58,509 bases of DNA from Geosiphon pyriformis (taxonomy: Eukaryota > Glomeromycota > Glomeromycetes > Archaeosporales > Geosiphonaceae): the NCBI GenBank assembly GCA_016748015.1, contig JAAOMT010000230.1, forward strand, positions 1 to 58,509. The letters are read 5' to 3'. Both the position numbers and the translations under genes were made by a program. Under the pieces are notes generated by a model. That model was not told where the DNA came from, made no database searches, and saw only the letters and a program-made list of their open reading frames with translations. Below are positions 11,943 to 24,311 of the stretch, in pieces; within the stretch, counting starts at the first letter, position 1; every line of letters begins with the position of its first letter.

Positions 11943-12536
11943 AAAGACAAAGGAAGATTAAGACACATGTAGATGTGCATAATTTGTTCTTATGGACAGA
12001 ACGAAAAGAATATTCTTTGACATCAAAAAAAATTTTTTAATTTTTCAATGAAAGCTCTAATCAAAGATCGGGAAACCAAAAAAGAATTAATAAATGATAA
12101 TTCTAAAAGAATCTGTATCACCTTCTACATAACTTATTTTATTATAATGATTTTTTTACGTCATCATGCATTTTAATTTATCATTGCTTTCGTTATCAAA
12201 AATTTGAGGTTAAAACTTTGTAAAATGGGACGAGAAAATCTGATTCCAAAATATCTTTCGATTCTTTGCACCCCCACCTCGCAACCTTTTTGCACTCACC
12301 AACCAAAATTTAACTGATACGCAGAAACATGGAATATTTTTTGAAAGGAAAAATTTAGGAATTTCTAACCCATTCACGTTTTTTCTTATTAGAAAAAGGT
12401 CATTCTTCACCGACTAGCTTTTTTATTGATTAAATTATCCACAGTTGGTGTGCATTTATGTGCATCGTTATTTATGAGTCAAAGTGTGTATGCTAAGTCA
12501 TACCTGATGTTACATTGTATGCTCAATGCTCCCATA

Positions 12537-12639
12537 ATGATGATGATGATGATGATGATGATGACTATGACTATGACTATGATTATGATGATTATGATGA
12601 TTATGATGATTATGATTATTATTATTATTGTTATTATTG
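12537..12639. repeat. compound GAT / GACTAT / GATTAT repeat
   Basis: GAT units pass into GACTAT, then GATTATGAT, then ATT, a graded compound microsatellite. Confidence 0.85.
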
Positions 12640-12723
12640 AAAAGCATCAACAATGCATTCCTCCATTTGTGATGACGTGAAATGGTGCGCTTTGTAAAAT
12701 TTACATCACTCAATTTGCCACAT

Positions 12724-12737
12724 GGGGGGGGGGGGGG
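12724..12737. repeat. G14 homopolymer
   Basis: Fourteen consecutive G, striking in a very AT-rich background. Confidence 0.9.
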
Positions 12738-12834
12738 ATTCTTTTTCATAAACCTTAAAAATTGCAGAGGAAAGATTGACCGATCCACGTTTTGTCCAAG
12801 CGTGATATCAACTGATTTTCGTTTTTCATTGTCA

Positions 12835-12874
12835 ACCAAACCAACCAACCAACCAACCAACCAACCGACCAACC
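12835..12874. repeat. (CCAA)n tetranucleotide repeat
   Basis: About nine CCAA units with one CCGA variant. Confidence 0.85.
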
Positions 12875-12988
12875 ATCGAATTAAAAGCATCATCACCGTT
12901 CGGTTGGTCGACCCTTTCCGCTCGGGACCATTTGAGATTATAATTGTCCTGAGAATATTGGTATAATCTTGAATGAAAATTTCATTTT

Positions 12989-13029
12989 ATGCCATGCCAT
13001 GCCATGCCATGCTATGCTATGCTATGCTA
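12989..13029. repeat. (ATGCC)n-(ATGCT)n pentanucleotide repeat
   Basis: About four ATGCC units followed by about four ATGCT units; one base changes midway along the array. Confidence 0.85.
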
Positions 13030-13871
13030 ATCTATACTAATCTAATCTTAATTGAAAAAGCCGATAATTAAACCCCAACAAAATCTTGATTGAAAAAACA
13101 ATTCAAATTTTCGGTTTAAACTTTACCTGATACTTCCGTCTTTAATTTTCCCGTTACTACATAAACTCATAATCCTATTAAATTTATGAGGGTTCGGAAT
13201 ATCTGTTATTAATTATATTTCACATGTTTCTATCATTACTGATTTGAGATTTTTTTTTTCTTTTTTTTTTTTACCATCTTTCTCAAACCTTTTAACTAGC
13301 TTTTATTTTACAATTCCCCTTATAACAGATAAAAAAAATTTTTTTTTTTTTTTTCCAAGAAAAGACAAACACCCCCAAAATTTGCACCACAAATTACCGT
13401 CCCGCCAAAATACATATTTCAAGTTTTATAATTTGTTTGTTTTGCTGAAATTGATAATGAAATTATCAATGAATTCAATCATTCAATTAATCGATTAAAT
13501 GAAAAACAAATTCCTTTTCCAACAAAACTTTAGACAATGTTAAACAGATGAATCTATGAAAGATAAAAAAATCTACAGTGAAAAATGATTTTAGATCTAG
13601 ATTAGCGAATTCATGTTTGTACTTCCAACCAAAATTTTTTTTTAAAAAGAAAACTTGAAATACCAACTTTTTCTTAACTATTAATCTTCAATCTTATCTT
13701 ATCTTAAAAATTCTTTTTAAAATCATTGCGTCAATTAAACGTTATTCAAGGATGTTACCGAATTGAGTTGAGAATTCGCCTATACTTGATGAACTTGTAC
13801 ACATGAACACACACACACACACAAAGAACCCCTGTGTTTGAAACATTTAAATAATCTTTCTATGTATCATC

Positions 13872-13908
13872 TATGTATGTATGTATGTATGTATGTATGT
13901 ATGTATGT
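13872..13908. repeat. (ATGT)n tetranucleotide repeat
   Basis: About nine ATGT units. A shorter (CA)n run lies upstream at about 13808-13823. Confidence 0.85.
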
Positions 13909-14513
13909 TTAAACTTCTTAGTGGTCAAAATTCTTCTTTCGACATTCCACTTTTAAAAGTTTAGTTTATAGCTTGGAAAAACTTTGAGAACATTTTGTTT
14001 GATCAGTTATTAATCGTCAATAATCACCCATACATCGAATCACTGATCCTAATATTTGATACGCAAAAGTGATATGTTCGCACGCGATATCAATTTGAGC
14101 TTTTTTAATATATCACCTGAAAATCATTATACTAATTCTTTGATCATTAATTTTAAAAAAAAGTTTTTGTAATCATTAAAAAAGCGCGCGTGCACAATAA
14201 AATTTTGTTCCATGTTAAAAACTTTTGAAAATCTTCCCCCTATCATTTTTTTCGACAATGATTTCACCAAAAAGTTCCTGAGAATTTTTTGCCCCACCCA
14301 TGTGAACATCAACAATTGAATCATCAAACATACAAATACAGACCAAAACGTATCCATGATATGAAAATTACCATGTCCTTGAAAGTCTAAAATAATAATA
14401 TACACAATTCATCTCGTCCTACTCAATATATATATATTTTTTTTTACAAAAAACATATCGGCATGACATATTTACCAAAGAGAAATAACAATAACAATAA
14501 TGATAATAACAAC

Positions 14514-14600
<87 letters not shown>
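14514..14600. repeat. (AAT)n microsatellite, about 28 units
   Basis: Long near-perfect AAT array preceded by AAC/AAT variants from about 14487. Confidence 0.9.
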
Positions 14601-15014
14601 TTATTAAAAATTGCGAAAATCAAAACTTGAAAATTTTACTAATTTTGCAATTGCCTATTCAAGTAAGTTATTCACAAATATTTTCTAAACTAATTTTCCG
14701 CCATGATCTTTTTTCAATGGTTAAAATAAACAAAATAAGGCGTTCAAACAAAACAGAGGGAAAAACCCCTCCCCAAAAACCTTTTGGAAAGTAAATTCAA
14801 ACCTGAAAAAAACTTGCTTATTTAATTTTATTTTTCCACGGGACTCGATTTTTTATTTTATTTTATTTTATTACAATTCACCATTTTTACCATAACAAAA
14901 AAGGTTTTGTCCTTAAAAATAACCTTTTGAAAAATTTGGTAATTTTTATTTTTTCTTCATGATTTATTTTTCGTAATATTTGTTTTTTAATGATCCCTTG
15001 ATTATTTTTCTATC

Positions 15015-15039
15015 ATATATATATATATATATATATATT
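15015..15039. repeat. (TA)n dinucleotide repeat
   Basis: About twelve TA units; a (CAT)n array follows at 15172-15199. Confidence 0.85.
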
Positions 15040-15367
15040 TGGTCCAATTTCAATAAAAAAACAAAAAAAAAAAACACTTCAAAAAAAGTTTTTTGCTTGT
15101 ATAAGTATTGTGTTTGTTTGAAGTTTTTCTCTAAATTTGGTTTTATTTTTGGACGATGTGATATCCTTTCACCATCATCATCATCATCATCATCATCATG
15201 AACAACAACAACAATAATGCATTTGTCATTTATTTAGGGAAAAAAATATTTTGAAAAATTTAACGAGATAAGGAAAATTTGAAACGCATCCATCCATTTT
15301 TAATATTTCATGAAAAATAGTGGTATCTTATATTGTTAAATCATGTAAAAATTGTAAAGAAAAAAAA

Positions 15368-15467
15368 CACTTAATTATGTAAAAAAAGCTGATTATGTAA
15401 AAAATTGTTGTAAAGAAAAAAAAAAAGAAGCTGATTATGTAAAAAATTGTTGTAAAGAAAAAAATTG
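15368..15467. repeat. tandem repeat of about 42 bp
   Basis: The unit GCTGATTATGTAAAAAATTG, followed by TTGTAAAGA and an A run, occurs at 15388 and again at 15430; a partial unit precedes them. It lies about 180 bp upstream of the HAUS1-like start codon. Confidence 0.8.
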
Positions 15468-15642
15468 TATTTATTGAAATCTTTTTTCAATTTTAAAGTT
15501 TATTTTAATTCTGAATTATTACTCATCAAAAATAATTACTTTATTTTAAATTAATAATAAACATCATGTGATGTAGATCCTACGCGTTTAAACTGTTCAC
15601 GTAAAATCATATTATGAAAAGTAATTTTTTTCCTCAACTAAA

Positions 15643-17200
15643 ATGGACGAAGCTCTTCCTAGCATATTTTTTCAAACTTCTGAGCCAACATATGTGACCA
15701 AAGATTCCCCTAATAGTCAGGAAGGCTCTTCCCTTATGGGTGATGATCCGTTTCTATTGGATAGTTGGGAAGAAAGTGAAAATGATATAATCTCCGAGGA
15801 GGAAAAATGGAAGATGGAACGTATTTTGAACTTCCTTCATCAATTAGATGTTGGTTAACCGAAATACTTGATCTCTATAGATAGACGGATGGCTCAAAAA
15901 GTTCTATAAGAATCAGCCCATACCTCTATTTGAAAGAAACACGGCCACGGCTTCAGCCTTGCACCAATTAGCTCTTCTAAATATGCAACAGGACGCGATG
16001 GCTAAAATTTTATTGGAAAATCAAAAAATTCATGCATTGGAATATCGCGCTGAAAGTTAGTTGTTAGATCTTTTTTAATTTCCACATTTCCTCACTATTA
16101 ATTAGATTTATTTTTACAAGGCGAGAGAATTAAAAAAAATTTGAATGCCATTGGGATCAAAAAAGAAGATTTATCAAAAAATAGCCAAACCGCGCTTCGA
16201 ACACTCGCCACACTTGGAGTCACTTTAGGGTTAGGGGATGTTGAACGTAGCAGGTTTGACCGTTTATTTTCCTATAATAATTTTATCATATTCGTATGAA
16301 ATCTTAAAAATTCCCAAATCCTATCAAAAATTGAGATCAATAGCTATCTTGGTGCTTTGGCCAAATTAAACATCGATTTGAGTCGGGCTGAACGTAGGCA
16401 TGCTATAGCGAATGAGACTGCTTCCATTATAGAAAATCGAACACGAGAAGCCAAGATACAAAATGAAAAGATTAGAAGGTAGACGTTTTCTTTTCTTTTA
16501 CATTTTTTAGTGAGGGTTAATTTGTAGTTTCCGGTTTTGTTTTGTTTTTTTGAATTAGGGTTCTATCAAATTCAAGACGCAATTGGGATTTAATCGAAGA
16601 ACAGAAATTGAGAGAATGGAAAAAGAATACAACTCTCCTCACACAGAAAGGGCGAGAATATCAGGATCGATTGACGCGTTTGGAGGTGAAATGAACCTTT
16701 TGAATCTATTCGTTAAAGGATCATCACGCGCACATGACAAATAAAAAGTTACTTGTTTTATCTGTCTTTTTTATCCAAAGACACAATATTCATCGATGAA
16801 TATTGAAGATAGTGGTGTTCGTCTAGATAAACTTAAACAGAAAGAGGATTATGTGACTGCCACCGAAGAGGAAGTGAGGATTAAGAATCGGAAATTAAGG
16901 ACTTATCAGAATATGCCGCCGGTATTTCACCACGCATCCTTTGTTTATTTTTAATGTACTTTTACCTCTTAATAAAGTCGTCTCTCTTTCGTTCGGTAAT
17001 TTTAGGATATCACCTTGGCCACCTTCCAATTGCACGAAGCTAAAGAACGATTGGTTAGTGATAAAGTTTTATTTGATTTTAGATATAATGTGTCATTATT
17101 AATGAGTTTAATTCTTTACATATAAATATGTAATTAAAAGGCCGAGTTGGAAATAAAAAGACAAGAACTATTGAGCAATATTGCCGAAAATGTTCAGTAA
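15643..17200 (+). CDS. HAUS1-like augmin subunit (8 exons)
   Basis: Probable homologue of HAUS1, a coiled-coil subunit of augmin, which recruits gamma-tubulin to existing microtubules for branching nucleation in the spindle. Exons: 15643-15853 (or -15820), 15885-16055, 16121-16253, 16344-16478, 16559-16685, 16781-16921, 17006-17053 and 17141-17200; 341 or 330 aa. The conserved N-terminal motif WLKKFYKNQPIPLFERN matches the HAUS1 family signature (WLKK, short gap, PIP, acidic/aromatic). The rest is Glu/Lys/Leu-rich and predicted coiled coil, with YLGALAKLNIDLSRAER in the middle and LRTYQNMPPDITLATFQLHE near the end, parallel to the family's LMPNPSLA-type tail. Intron 1 is ambiguous: the downstream donor leaves only 31 nt, the upstream GTATTT donor gives 64 nt in the same frame. 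The animal family is nearer 280 aa, so this copy has an extended acidic N terminus. Confidence 0.8.
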
Positions 17201-17346
17201 ATAGTGACAGATTATTGCATACTATTTGGTAAGTATCTTTGTGATAGTCTCCCATTTCAAATCTTTATTTATTATTGAGGTTAACTCTTTCGTCGCTTTA
17301 TGAAACTAATTTTTTTTCCTGGATTGTCTTCCCATTCTCTTTTTAA
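17201..17346. other. short convergent intergenic spacer
   Basis: The 146 bp between the 3' ends of the HAUS1-like (+) and methyltransferase (-) genes; their transcripts probably overlap. Confidence 0.6.
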
Positions 17347-18879
17347 TCATTCATCTTCACGAACCCAATATAAATGAACCGAACTCAAAATATCGCCATC
17401 TTCCTCTGTCAATATCCAATCATTCGGTATTTTTAATTTCACCTCTTTTACCCAGTTTTTCAAGTCGATATCCGAAGAAGCATCACTAAGTTGTTCTTTG
17501 AGACTCGGGATGGTGACCAAGAGAGCAGATGGACGAGTATTTTCACGTATAAAAGACCAGAGGTGTTGTTGGGTGCTTATTGAATGAAAGAATTGAAATA
17601 CATTGTCTAAAAGGAGATAAAATTTTCGGCATATTTAGAAAAAGAAATCATTTACCAGAACCACAAAATTCAATCCAACATACGCATTATGATGATGTCA
17701 GCCAACTGTAGCAATTCTTTATGATTTAACACGTCATCTTGGATAACCTGAACCATAAACAAATTAATAGACTGCCGATTTATCTATCAAGAAATACGAA
17801 TCCCTCACATCAATGCGATTCTGCATATTGTATTTTTCGACGATTCCTTTCTGAAGTTTTGCAAAGAAGGGGTTCAACTCTACGCCTATCAACTTCTTGG
17901 CTTGACTGTAGAAATATCCCTAAAATGAATGAGAATGTATTCATCATAAAGAACTCTCATCGGATCTCAGGTGGTGGGATAGCACGAAAATAAGTAGATT
18001 CTGAAGAATTACAAAATATAGTACACCCCCCAATCGTGATCCAATTTCTAGGATTACTTTCCCGTCAGTCTTTCCCTTCAAGGCATGATCGAATATGTAG
18101 CGTAGTGCCAATGGAGATGCAGAATGGGTAATAAAATCTATTCTTTCGTTTAGGTGGCGTCAGATCAAAGAATAAAAAGTTTCCGAACAGAACTTTTAAA
18201 GATAACACAATCAAATACTTTTTTCAATATAACCTACGTAATTCTCTTATATTACGTGATCCACATTCAACACAATAAGAACGCGACAATTTGCCCTCGT
18301 CACATAACTTATCCACATTTTCATCAGTGTACAAGAATGAATCGACATGGATTGTTGTTTCTGGTGTAAAATCTGAAACCTTGTTCAAGAAAAAACCTTT
18401 TAATAGTACGTTATCATGAAAAAGTTAATCTATTGAAAAAAAATTGCTATTTTGATTGAATTTACTGGAAACGTGAATTTCTCATTGGGGGCCTCAGCTG
18501 TGATTGGCACCATCTCTCGTAACTCATGAATAATTTTGGCGATTGTGGTATCGGCCAATTCTCGGTTATCCACATGATTGAAATCGGAAGACAAAGAAGA
18601 AATATAGTCCAATTGGATATCTTTTCAAAAAAAAGGGTAATTCAGATATCAGTAAGATCAAATAATGTTTTATACAAAATTTGTGAATCAAAAAAAAAAA
18701 AGAGTTGAAAGAAAAATTCCTGAATCAAATTCAAATTCTCCAATATCCAAAAATTAACCATTACTTGTAGCTTCATTCACAAAAGTTTGAAAAGATTCAA
18801 GGTCTCGTTTATGATTTAAATTTCTCAAAATTCCTAAAAAATCTTGCTTCGCCGTCTCAAGACAATCATCATCTTCCAT
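17347..18879 (-). CDS. class I SAM-dependent methyltransferase (7 exons)
   Basis: Putative class I (Rossmann-fold) methyltransferase; the substrate cannot be read from the sequence. Exons: 18879-18759, 18620-18466, 18379-18238, 18137-18013, 17919-17809, 17747-17684 and 17606-17347; 325 aa with every junction in frame. The N-terminal 140 residues contain an acidic start (MEDDDCLETAKQDF) and a Cys pair (SYCVECGSRNIREL) that could bind metal. Motif I is VILEIGSRLGGVLYF around residue 170, followed by a GYFYSQAKKLIGVELNPFF segment whose acidic residue would bind the SAM ribose. Then come IQDDVLNHKELLQLADIIIM (motif IV-like), HNVFQFF and TRPSALLVTIPSL (strand 5/6 region). The tail is SSVHLYWVREDE. 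The gene converges on HAUS1. No start alternative was needed. Confidence 0.82.
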
Positions 18880-19778
18880 TTTATCACCTCGTTATTTTTA
18901 TAATTGATAGAATTGCCAATATTCTATATTAAAAAATTTCAGCCGGATCGGTCAATAAATCTGTCAATGTCGCTCATAGCCATTCTTAGTTGTGAATTTG
19001 TTTAGCTGATTTGACTATTAAGAACAAAAGTTGAATCTAAGGAGCAGATCCACGTTCTTGTGAAATTTTTTTGCAGTTATAACCATAAAGATGAAATCCC
19101 TCAATAAACTATCAAAAATAAATAGTCTTTGAAAATTCAAGACAAGATTTGAATTTGCTTGTTCGAATATCCCGAATGAAATCTTCACTACAGCATGAAA
19201 TGCCGTCAAACAAAATTAACCAGTCTTTCTTAACATAGACAATTTTTTATTATTTAATGAAAAGTGTTTTGAAAATGAGAAACCAGAATGTACAAAATTA
19301 AATGCTCATATACTTCCATAAAAATTAAAAAAGCAATCGCATTAAAAAAATAAGGCCCAAATATAAAAACCAAGGCCAACATATCCAAAGTCCAATCAAT
19401 GTTTGATAGCGAAACCAATCGTCCAAAACGAGAAACTCCAAACTATATAATGCATGCAGAAAGTTATTCGTGGAATGTTTTATAGATACAAATAAAAATA
19501 GTAACCAGCTCCTTGTTGCCGATTTCCCAACCACAGGAACCCGCTCATTTAAATCTTGAAATAAACATTCATCTGCTTGGCCCAACACAGCTTTAGAATC
19601 CAGTATCAAGGAATAAGTTATGCGGAGATAAAGATTCTGCTTTTGAAATTATTTCGGCTCATTTTACACTTTTCACATAAGTGTCAACCAGTCTTAGTTC
19701 TCAGCTTTAGAAAAATGATCTGAATCTTAACAGTCTTTTCCCGTGAATCATTAATGATGTGTGTGTTCGATTTATAGA
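18880..19778. other. intergenic, one weak hydrophobic frame
   Basis: Lies between the start of the methyltransferase and the stop of the TMEM184-like gene. On the minus strand 19325-19609 is open for about 94 codons, with a very hydrophobic end (LDDWFRYQTLIGLWICWPWF region), but it begins at TTG with no ATG and I found no supporting exon. It may be a small membrane protein with an unseen first exon, or chance. Confidence 0.3.
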
Positions 19779-21778
19779 CTATTCCCATACGTTATCTTTC
19801 CACATATTCTGTTCTAATGATCGAACAGATTGACTGAAATAACTTTGGCTCCGAAGAGGATCTTGATATTCATCTTGATCACCTTCAACCCCATTAGTGT
19901 CCATAAATTTCTTTTCTGAATCGATTAATGAATTTTTTATTGGTAAATTTTTAGAAGCAGTCTTGCTTGCAAAAGATTTGAAAGGCGTGTAACTTGGTGT
20001 AATATCGAGCGAATCATTGATTTTTGCGTGGCTAGTCGAGGCATTTGTGGTTGTATGTACATATCCGTTAGAGCGAAGTTTGTGATTTGAGTTATTACCC
20101 CCTAACTGTGATTGTACTGGTACATTTGGAGGTAGTCTAACACCAATGAAAAATGGATCCATAACTGGGGTTTGATTGCTCGAGGAAAGGTGTGGGTTAA
20201 TTATCTTCTCGATTGTACTAACGTAACTTTCGAAATGTTTCCCATTTCGGTCTTTCACTTCTTTCACCAAATCTACGCAACCAGGGCGATAGGGTGGAAT
20301 AACGTCACTAATTTGTCGAGATTTTTTGGATTCAGAGTTTCGCTTTGGAAAATTATCTTCGGATATTTCATCACTATCATCTGGATCATCAAAGAAAATT
20401 TCCTGAGGTTTTGTGTTATTAATGCTTTTCTTTCTAGACAATGTTTCTTTCCGTCTCCCTTTTCCCTTGTTTGAAGAGGCTAGCGTTGAAGCAGTAGCAG
20501 CAACCCTTGGATAGTTACCATCAATCACGGGGAAATTATAATCACCATGATTTCCCAATTTCCTGCTACGTTCATACATTGACTCGACATCTTCATCAAG
20601 TTGATCAGGAAAATTCAAAGAATATTGATCCGCTTCCGCGTCACGACCAAACAAAGGATTTCGAGGATTTGGTTCATCGACCCAGTATTTGCTCGCGCCG
20701 CCAGATGCGTATCTCAATCCTGCCATAATTCTTGAGGTTCTACTAGCTCCGTTATATGCCATGCCCTCAGCTGGCTCAAATGTTCGATAATTGAAACGCG
20801 AGCCCCTCAAAGTTTCTAATGTATCTTCAATCACATCTTTCATTCCCAAAAAATCCTTCAAAGCGTATTTAATAGGCATTCGAGCGGACTGCACATTAGC
20901 ATCGTAATAATCCAGGTATGAGAAAGCGTACCTAAAAATGATCAAAAATGAGGAGTTGAGTCAAAAAAAAAAAAAACTTCTAAAAACTTTCTTCTACCAA
21001 TGTGCCACCGCGGCAAAAACCATCTCAATACAAATAAGAAAATCTTGGAAAGCCACCGAGATATGTTCAGCGGAATAGGACCCCTCTAAATTCCAATTTC
21101 AATTTTAGAGATTGACAAAGTGTATATTAACTAGAAGTTAATAAAGAAACGATCATTTACTAGGTTGAAGTACACCCATCCATAGTAAAAGTGAGATTGC
21201 AAACCCCTGCCAGAATGAAAAGAAGATGACAGCCTTGACACAAAGAAATTTCGGTATGGGTCTAGTATCAATGAAACCAACATGGGTTTTTGACAGATAG
21301 TCAGGAGATCAAATTAGAGGGAGAATGAAACAAGTTAAAAAGATCAATCATAAAACATAACCTACCTATATGGCTTTAAATCATCTTTCGTGCACATGTA
21401 AAACATGGCCAAACAATATAGGGTCCAAGAACAACTGACATTATATACGAGCGACACCCAGAGGTAACCACTTTCGATCCCAATCATGCCATCATGATAT
21501 GTCTCAAGGTATTTCAATACTAATGTGACACCAGTAAGAAATGGTTTTACGTAGACGTACTGAAGGATACCACGTTTTAGGAAAAGAAACGAATAAGGAT
21601 CACCCACGTCCATTTCTTTGCAAAAAAAATTGACAGGAGCCAAATGAGGAGTAGGTGCTCGGCCATGTAATAAGATCAAGAGGGATCGCTCTCCACCAAG
21701 GTAATTGATAAGTAAATTAAAGAAACAATATATTACGAATGCCTTTTTAAGACAAAAATAAAGATGAGGTTAATGGTT

Positions 21779-21826
<48 letters not shown>

Positions 21827-21830
21827 CAGC

Positions 21831-21864
<34 letters not shown>

Positions 21865-22406
21865 ATGACAAAAATGATAATTTTTTTGGATATTTAAGAT
21901 TATGAAACTTACCTCATAAATCTCTCTTATTGCATCTAAATAGAAAGCAACATCGAGCGAAACCAAACTAATCCATGAACTCAATGCATAAATCGGCACC
22001 CTATATAAATGAATTCCAAATTTGGTAAGATCCGACAAAAGATAAGATTGCACACGTTTACCCAATGAATTATAAATATGGGGATCGACACTTACATTAT
22101 TATTATGCGTAGAACAAAGCGTTGCAAATGCTTTCCAAGAAAAAATTTGGATATTGTTAGGTTGTAAGGGACAACTAATCAAGCCATCAAGAAGGATTCG
22201 CACCTTGTATCATATATAAAACTTACAGGTTTCCTATAGTTTTTCAGGTGTGACCATATTGTAATTACTGACAACACGGTAGCAGTAAAGGCAAATAATC
22301 CAGCGGTATGAACTGCACCAGTAAAAAGTGGGTCTCCTGTTCCTCCATTGTGAAAGAGCAGAGCTTCTTTAGCGACACTTTCTGACGTAATAACTGCTAA
22401 TCTCAT
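19779..22406 (-). CDS. TMEM184 / OST-alpha family multipass membrane protein (7 exons)
   Basis: Member of the organic solute transporter alpha/TMEM184 family (Solute_trans_a, DUF300), seven-helix proteins of plasma or vacuolar membrane; the transported solute is unknown for fungal members. Exons: 22406-22227, 22130-22096, 22000-21913, 21742-21366, 21261-21161, 21085-20998 and 20931-19779; 673 aa. Signature segments: helix 1 (TAGLFAFTATVLSVITIWSH) followed by LKNYRKP; then HLQRFVLRIIIM and VPIYALSSWISLVSLDVAF; then NLLINYLGGERSLL; later helices include WMGVLQP and FLICIEMVFAAVAHWYAFSY. The C-terminal tail of about 340 residues is polar, low-complexity and presumably cytosolic. Exon 2 is only 35 nt, but it encodes the conserved LQRF-LRI motif and is the only join that restores the family sequence. 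Intron 3 carries a long GTA array. Confidence 0.9.
21780..21863. repeat. (GTA)n microsatellite, about 28 units, intronic
   Basis: Lies in intron 3 of the TMEM184-like gene (21743-21912), with a single GCA variant pair. On the minus strand it would read as polytyrosine if translated, but it is spliced out. Confidence 0.9.
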
Positions 22407-23264
22407 AGGGCATGAAAAGTTAATGTTTATTATTTTGTGTTGCGTTATTTAGTATAACTGTCAATTGTGGGGTAAAAACCACAAGGCCCAAGCCTTTTTA
22501 TTGCTATTAATCTTATATTTGGTGACTAATAGAAAAAAAAGTCGAGAGCGAGCACTTGAAAAATATTGCAACAGAAAGATGCAATATGACAATTTTTAAA
22601 GGGACAACTAGTACGAATTTGGTAATTAAAAAGGTACTCTTTATAGCTATACTTAAAATTTGTTCCAGAAAAGTTTAAATTTTTTTTGAACAGTATTTGT
22701 ATGAATAATGTGATATCAGTTTAACAATAATCTTTCGAAAAAAATTCTTAGACTTTTCATTTAACCTGCCAGTTTTATAATCAATCTATCATAAAGAACA
22801 ATGATCTTTATCGACTGTGTTCATTTTAACCTCTTTGCGACACGATATTCTTAGTTTTTTACCCACCATTCATGATGGGAGCTTGATTCCTTTATGCTGT
22901 CAAACACCCGATATGAAAAGTGTGACTTCCCCTTTTTTTCTTTTTCTAGAGGGACAAAGATTTCTGGTTTTTTGATATTTTTTTTAAAAGAGTAGAAGAA
23001 ATATTGGAATTTACCATTGAATTTAATATAAAAAAATATGTATAATGAATATAATTTTGTCGATCACAACAATTTGTCATTAATACATAAACATGATAAA
23101 AAATTTTCAAAGATTGGTAAATGCCGCAAATTGATTATTATATCCAGATTTTCTTATCTTTTATGATAATTGTTTTTATTCTGAGATTAAAAGACCTTTT
23201 ATTCAAAGAAGGCTTTTAGAATTTTACTGTGTTTAAAGTAAAGACTTTTTATTTGTTTTCATTT

Positions 23265-23440
23265 CATTTTAATTTAATTTAATTTATTTATTTTTTATTT
23301 TATTTTATTTTATTTTATTTTATTTAATTTATTTTATTTTATTTTATTTTTATTTTATTTTATTTTATTTTTATTTATTTTATTATATTTTTATTTATTT
23401 TATTTTATTTTATTTTTATTTATTTTATTTTATTTAAATT
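23265..23440. repeat. (TTTTA)n pentanucleotide array
   Basis: About 175 bp of TTTTA with TTTTTA and TTTA variants. Confidence 0.85.
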
Positions 23441-23686
23441 ACAACAAAAACAATACAATTTTTTTTATAATATTGCTTATAAAATAATTTTTAAATTTCA
23501 TTTTTTGATCATAAAACAAAATATAATCAATAATAATCAATAATAAAAATTAATAAAATCAAATAAAAAAATACAATAAAAATTAACAATTATAAATACA
23601 AACAAAATTTATTTTATTTATTTAAAATATGCAAATTTAATATTTATTAATTGGTTATTAAATTAATTTTTATTTTTTTTTAATTA

Positions 23687-23801
<115 letters not shown>

Positions 23802-24311
23802 TAGTTAATTAAATTATATTATTGTTATTTAGTTAATTAATCTTTTTTTGTTAATTATTACTATATTTTTTATTTACATCATAATTTAACAATAATTATA
23901 TTAGTTTAATCAACACCAATTACTATTCTTTGTTTTTTATAAATTTTTGGTTTTGTTTTATATTTTATAAATTTTTATTTTTATCAAAAAAGCAAGTTTG
24001 GAAACATTTTTTACAGAATTATTGTAGAAAATTTTAAACTTAATTTGATTTGTTATTCAAATTTAGTAAATTTTATACCACGTTTAAAATATTGTCAAAA
24101 CCAAAATAAAAAATCATTAAAAAATCTAAAATTAAATTAACCCTCAATATTTGGTTCTCAGAAAAGACTTTATACACTGAAATTTGTTTGTTCCCAGTTT
24201 TGACTAGCGAAAACTAACATCGTCGTTTTAAGGAAGATGTTTATTTATTTCTGGATTACGCAATTAATTAGGGCTTTCATTTTTTTTCCATGTTTGAGAT
24301 AAATAGGAAAA

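Larger units (their letters stand above)
9678..15642. other. 6-kb gene-free region rich in microsatellites
   Basis: No reading frame with recognisable protein on either strand. The region separates the divergent starts of the zinc-cluster gene (-) and the HAUS1 homologue (+). It is AT-rich and carries many simple repeats of different motifs; the larger ones are listed separately. It also includes a 20-nt assembly gap at 10387-10406, flanked by long poly-A. Confidence 0.6.

Noticed and set aside
19325-19609. 94-codon hydrophobic minus-strand frame
   Set aside because: Begins at TTG, no ATG or acceptor tying it to other exons; kept only as a note in the intergenic entry.
22204-22226. A 23-nt intron in the TMEM184-like gene
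   Set aside because: First considered to join exon 1 to the frame at 22203, but that frame lacks family sequence; the 35-nt exon at 22096-22130 resolves the junction with normal splice sites.
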